Below, in pieces: positions 30,148-33,196 of a stretch of DNA of 33,196 nt. Below the pieces are notes generated by a model. The model was not told the DNA's origin. It did not search any database and saw only the letters and a program-made list of their open reading frames with translations. The stretch lies in contig JBOGSA010000033.1 in the NCBI GenBank assembly GCA_050749785.1, positions 1 through 33,196 of the forward strand. Direction: 5' to 3'. Made by a program: the position numbers and the translations under genes. The number at the start of each line of letters is the position of its first letter. The first letter of the stretch is position 1. Source of the stretch: JAGWGI01 sp050749785. Its GTDB lineage: Archaea; Micrarchaeota; Micrarchaeia; Micrarchaeales; CABMGC01.

Positions 30148-32691
30148 ATGAACGATGAGATTCTAAAGATACAAAACGTGGATTTGGCAGACATTTGGAA
30201 AGGTAAGAAGTCTGGTGTAGAAGAAAATGTAAAAATTATTATCGTTTTACCTCTATTATTAGCGTTAGGTTTTGATCCACAAAAAGATATGGATTTTGAG
30301 CATTTTGTTGAAAATAAAAGAGCAGATATTGCATTAACGCTTGGCGGCGGACATCCAAAAGTAGTAGTTGAATGTAAAAGCCTTGAAAAGAATCTCGATG
30401 ATTACATAAGTCAGGCATTGAATTATGCGATAAAAGAAGAAATACCTTATATTTTGCTCACAAACGGCAAAGAGTTTAGATTGTATAAGCCGTTTATTGA
30501 GAACCTTGTTAATCCAAAAGATAGGCTTCTTGTTTCAGCCAACTTGAAAACTCTTGTAAATGATTATAGAGAACTAAAGGATTGGATCTCAAAAGAAAGT
30601 CTAACACAAAATAAAATAGATAAAAAGGCAAAGAAGGTAGTAGAAAAACTACGTGCCGAGATAACGCCAAAAACTCTAATAGAGAACCTTAAAAACGCAA
30701 AGAAAGTTTTGACAGAAGATGCTAAAACAAAAATACTTCCAAAACTTAATTCAGATTTAGAGTTTAGAAAACTTGTTGATGAATGGATTAAAGATAGCGA
30801 ATTAGATGTCACAAAACCTGAAGAATGGACAGATATACTTGCTAACGAAATAGCCTATTCCTTTATCAATAAACTTTATTTTTATAGAATAGCTGAAGAT
30901 AGGGGAATTGTAAAACCAAAGCTGAATAAACAAGCAGTAGGTCAAATAACTCAATATTTTGAATATAATGACTTAATGAAAATGGCATTTGCTGAAATAC
31001 TTCGCATAGACTATGAGGCAATTTTCAGACACGATATTTTTGATAAAATTGATTTTAATGAAGGACATTTAAAGAGAATAATTAGTGAATTGGCAGAATA
31101 CAATTTTGCTAAAATAAATAGCGATATAATCGGAAGGATTTATGAGTACCATGTTTCAAAGGATGAAAGAAAAAAACTTGGTCAGTTTTATACGCCAGAT
31201 TATATCATAGATTACATCCTTAACAGCATTCCATTGAAAGTATCCCATAAGCTTCTTGATCCAGCTTGTGGTTCAGGTGGGTTTCTCATAAGAGCATATG
31301 ATAGATTTCTAAAAATCTCAATAGAAAAGGATTCTGGAAAGTCTCACAAACAAATACTTGAAAACAACCTATTTGGATATGACATCAATCCATTTGCAGT
31401 TCATATGTCTGCAATGAATTTAGCTTTGAAGAACATAGAAAACAAAACTGATGTGCTTAATGTAATAGAAAGAGATTCACTAACAAGCAATTTAAGTGAT
31501 TTTAATTCATATAAAATAAAAACTCTTGAATCTAAAATCAAGGAAGTGGATAAGAAAAACCATACGGCTTTTAATGCGATAATTGGAAATCCTCCCTACT
31601 TCAACATGAATAAAGAAGACATTGGGAAAAAATATAGTGGTCAGGGATTTGCAGATATTGCAACTGGAGTAACGAATATCGCATCTCTATTCCTAAAAAA
31701 ATATATTACATTACTTGAACCGAGTGGATACTTAGGCTTCGTTATACCCAAATCATTAACTTATTCAGGCTCTTGGGAGGGTATAAGGAAATTTATTCTA
31801 CAAGAAACAGAAATAGTAAAAATATTTGATGTACATGAAGCTTTTGAAGGAGTTTTACTCGAACAAATAGCAATAGTTTTACAAAAGAAACCCTGCATTA
31901 AAAGAGAATCGGTAGAAATTCAGTACATTGATTTGCCTTATACAAAGAAGAGAACGGGCAAACACGAAGTAAAATATATGTTATTTACGGATGAGATGTT
32001 TCCACTCTATTGTTTTAATGCTAATAATAAATTAAAAGAAAAATGTTTAAAAAATGCTAAGACACTTGACATGATTTCAGAATCGCCAAGAGGATTAGCT
32101 ATACAGAAATTTAAGTATCTCTTTACCCAAAAACCTACCTCTACAACAGATAAGCGGGTTCTAAGTGGAGATGATATTAAGAAATATGGATTAAAGAAGG
32201 AATCTTATTTCCCCTCTGAAAGAGAGGAGTTTAAAAAACTTGAAAAAAGGATAAAGGAACTTGGTTGTGAAAAGATATTAGTTCAAAATATAGTAGCTCA
32301 GACAGGTAATCATTTAGTGATAATAGCTACTTTAGATGATTCTAACTCCATAGATTTAGATACAGTAAATAACATAATTCTGAATAATACCGCATTGAAC
32401 TATAAATATGTTCTTGGATTTTTAAACTCGAAATTAGCCGAATATTATGCATTTAATTTTATTTTTAATAGGGCAGTTAGAACCATGCATTTTGAAAGCA
32501 TTAGGAAGTTACCTATAAAGATAGTTCCTGAAAATAGGCAGAAGAAGGTAATAAATTTGGTGGATCAAGCATTAAAGGAAAATAATGCTTCTAAAGTTGA
32601 TGAATTAAGGAAACAAATAGATAAAGAAATTTACAACATATACAATCTAACTGCAACTGAAATAAAATTAATAGAAGAAAGTTATAAGTGA
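30148..32691 (+). CDS. Type IIG-like fused restriction-modification enzyme
   Basis: An 847-residue protein. The N-terminal nuclease domain (about 30-130) resembles HsdR_N: D60 in RADIALT and E75-x-K77 in VVVECKSL form a PD-(D/E)XK site. A helical connector leads to an N6-adenine methyltransferase: a GQFYTPDYIIDYI lead-in, motif I DPACGSGG from residue 371, a GYDINPFAVHMSAMNLALKN segment, and motif IV NPPYF at 481-485. The last ~250 residues are a target-recognition domain with the usual NSKLAEYYAF and RTMHFESIRKLPI segments. One polypeptide can thus modify and cut the same site. Recognition sequence unknown. All motifs look intact, and the host genome would be methylated. Confidence 0.9.
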   Translation: MNDEILKIQNVDLADIWKGKKSGVEENVKIIIVLPLLLALGFDPQKDMDFEHFVENKRADIALTLGGGHPKVVVECKSLEKNLDDYISQALNYAIKEEIPYILLTNGKEFRLYKPFIENLVNPKDRLLVSANLKTLVNDYRELKDWISKESLTQNKIDKKAKKVVEKLRAEITPKTLIENLKNAKKVLTEDAKTKILPKLNSDLEFRKLVDEWIKDSELDVTKPEEWTDILANEIAYSFINKLYFYRIAEDRGIVKPKLNKQAVGQITQYFEYNDLMKMAFAEILRIDYEAIFRHDIFDKIDFNEGHLKRIISELAEYNFAKINSDIIGRIYEYHVSKDERKKLGQFYTPDYIIDYILNSIPLKVSHKLLDPACGSGGFLIRAYDRFLKISIEKDSGKSHKQILENNLFGYDINPFAVHMSAMNLALKNIENKTDVLNVIERDSLTSNLSDFNSYKIKTLESKIKEVDKKNHTAFNAIIGNPPYFNMNKEDIGKKYSGQGFADIATGVTNIASLFLKKYITLLEPSGYLGFVIPKSLTYSGSWEGIRKFILQETEIVKIFDVHEAFEGVLLEQIAIVLQKKPCIKRESVEIQYIDLPYTKKRTGKHEVKYMLFTDEMFPLYCFNANNKLKEKCLKNAKTLDMISESPRGLAIQKFKYLFTQKPTSTTDKRVLSGDDIKKYGLKKESYFPSEREEFKKLEKRIKELGCEKILVQNIVAQTGNHLVIIATLDDSNSIDLDTVNNIILNNTALNYKYVLGFLNSKLAEYYAFNFIFNRAVRTMHFESIRKLPIKIVPENRQKKVINLVDQALKENNASKVDELRKQIDKEIYNIYNLTATEIKLIEESYK

Positions 32692-32695
32692 ATCT

Positions 32696-32757
32696 GCACC
32701 TAAAGTTTCCATTCTGCACTTTAAGTCGGTCAAATTCCATACTTTAGGTGCAAAGCC
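32696..32757 (+). repeat. Right-end motifs and terminal inverted repeat
   Basis: GCACCTAAAGT (32696-32706) and GCACTTTAAGT (32716-32726) are in the same orientation as the left-end copies. The terminal repeat ACTTTAGGTGCAAAGCC (32741-32757) is inverted. The inner motifs therefore point toward the right end while the left ones point away from the left end, giving the two ends different geometry. Confidence 0.88.
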
Positions 32758-32766
32758 GTTCGTAAT
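32758..32766 (+). repeat. Target-site duplication, right copy
   Basis: GTTCGTAAT directly outside the right terminal repeat, identical to 27081-27089. Confidence 0.93.
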
Positions 32767-33196
32767 CGATACTGACGGGAAGATACTGGTAGTAAGTGCA
32801 GGGGATGCGATTGATTCAGACGGCAAACTTCTCGAAGGGGGATATTACAGGGTTAATCATAAGACAGGAAAACTAGAACGTTCGACGTGGCCGGATGTAA
32901 AGGGTCTTGAGTGGCACGAAAGGTTATACATTTCTGAAAGTGCAGCCGAAATAATCAAAAAAGCAAAAGAGGATGGCAAGGAGCGCCTTCTGGCGTTCAC
33001 CGTCGCCTACAACGGCTACAGCGACGGGAGGTTGTACGTCTATGCTGCCGACGACTGGCCTGGCTTTGTTGCTCGGGTGGCTGGCACCAAGCAAGGCGAG
33101 CAGCAGGCAGAGCAGGCCGCAGTAAAAGAGGTTCCGCATGAGCAGTTTGGAGAGCTGGTCAGGGACAAAAAATACGAGCTGGTTCACGCTGTCAGG
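32767..33196 (+). pseudogene. 3' part of interrupted host gene, running off the window
   Basis: It continues the frame of 26932-27089 after the junction (FV-IDTDGKILVVSAGDAIDS) and stays open to the window edge with no stop. The C-terminal portion is acidic to mixed, with YNGYSDGRLYVYAADDWPGFV, a Gln/Glu-rich helix and basic KKYELVH. Base composition returns to that of the main genome, unlike the element. No family is recognised. Without the element's removal no functional full-length product is possible. Confidence 0.8.

Larger units (their letters stand above)
27090..32757. mobile_element. 5,668-bp transposon carrying restriction-modification cargo
   Basis: The boundaries are exact: perfect 17-bp inverted ends GGCTTTGCACCTAAAGT (27090-27106) and its complement (32741-32757), flanked by 9-bp direct duplications GTTCGTAAT. 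It contains, left to right, a PD-(D/E)XK-like gene, an unknown gene, a small minus-strand gene, a DDE transposase and a fused restriction-modification gene. The whole element is visibly more A/T-rich than most of its surroundings. It is longer than a typical insertion sequence, so it is a transporter-type IS with passenger genes. The perfect ends and duplication indicate a recent insertion. Confidence 0.95.

Noticed and set aside
32924..33187. Minus-strand frame at the right edge
   Set aside because: The plus strand here continues the interrupted host gene in frame; no promoter is seen for the minus frame.

Overview
The window is archaeal and probably comes from a small-genome lineage of the Micrarchaeota/ARMAN type. 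Direct evidence: many genes have a TATA-like box 24-30 bases before the start codon and almost no leader; one tRNA-Tyr has the archaeal C1-G72 pair and an intron at position 37/38; replication genes are archaeal (PriL-type primase subunit, an OB-fold RPA-like protein); and the complex I cluster lacks nuoE, nuoF and nuoG. The lineage name is inference.

Layout. (1) 1-1822: an AbiEi/AbiEii-like toxin-antitoxin pair on the minus strand with two palindromic operators around its TATA box. It is bracketed by two copies of a tiny Cys-rich gene, one intact and one frameshifted. (2) 1842-5482: two large membrane-anchored exported proteins with duplicated promoters and anchors. One is an alpha/beta-hydrolase fused to an M23/LytM-like fold, the other carries only the M23-like fold. 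(3) 5566-8524: small genes, a membrane FKBP isomerase, a DUF2283/DUF4258-like pair, an AHSA1-like protein directly behind tRNA-Asp, and tRNA-Tyr with a 33-base intron. (4) 8583-13346: three unrecognised proteins, two under an identical upstream box, then a protein with a polytopic membrane domain and two AAA+ modules. (5) 13347-24801: an RPA-like gene and the complex I genes nuoA-B-C-D-H and nuoI-J-K-L-N, split by two AT-rich solenoid-protein genes on the opposite strand. nuoM is absent, and key charged residues of NuoL and NuoN look altered. (6) 24826-26805: an ankyrin protein, a small unknown protein, a zinc-ribbon protein and a PriL-like primase subunit without iron-sulfur cysteines. (7) 26932-33196: a host gene interrupted by a complete 5,668-bp transposon.

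The transposon (27090-32757) is the strongest discovery. It has perfect 17-bp terminal inverted repeats, a 9-bp target duplication (GTTCGTAAT), iterated 11-bp subterminal motifs, a DDE transposase with an N-terminal SWIM zinc finger, a small divergent gene under paired palindromes, and cargo that looks like defence: a fused restriction-modification protein, a small PD-(D/E)XK-like protein and one unknown protein. Removing the element and one target copy restores the host reading frame exactly.

Limits: all family names come from reading motifs by eye. No database search, structure prediction or numerical GC calculation was done.
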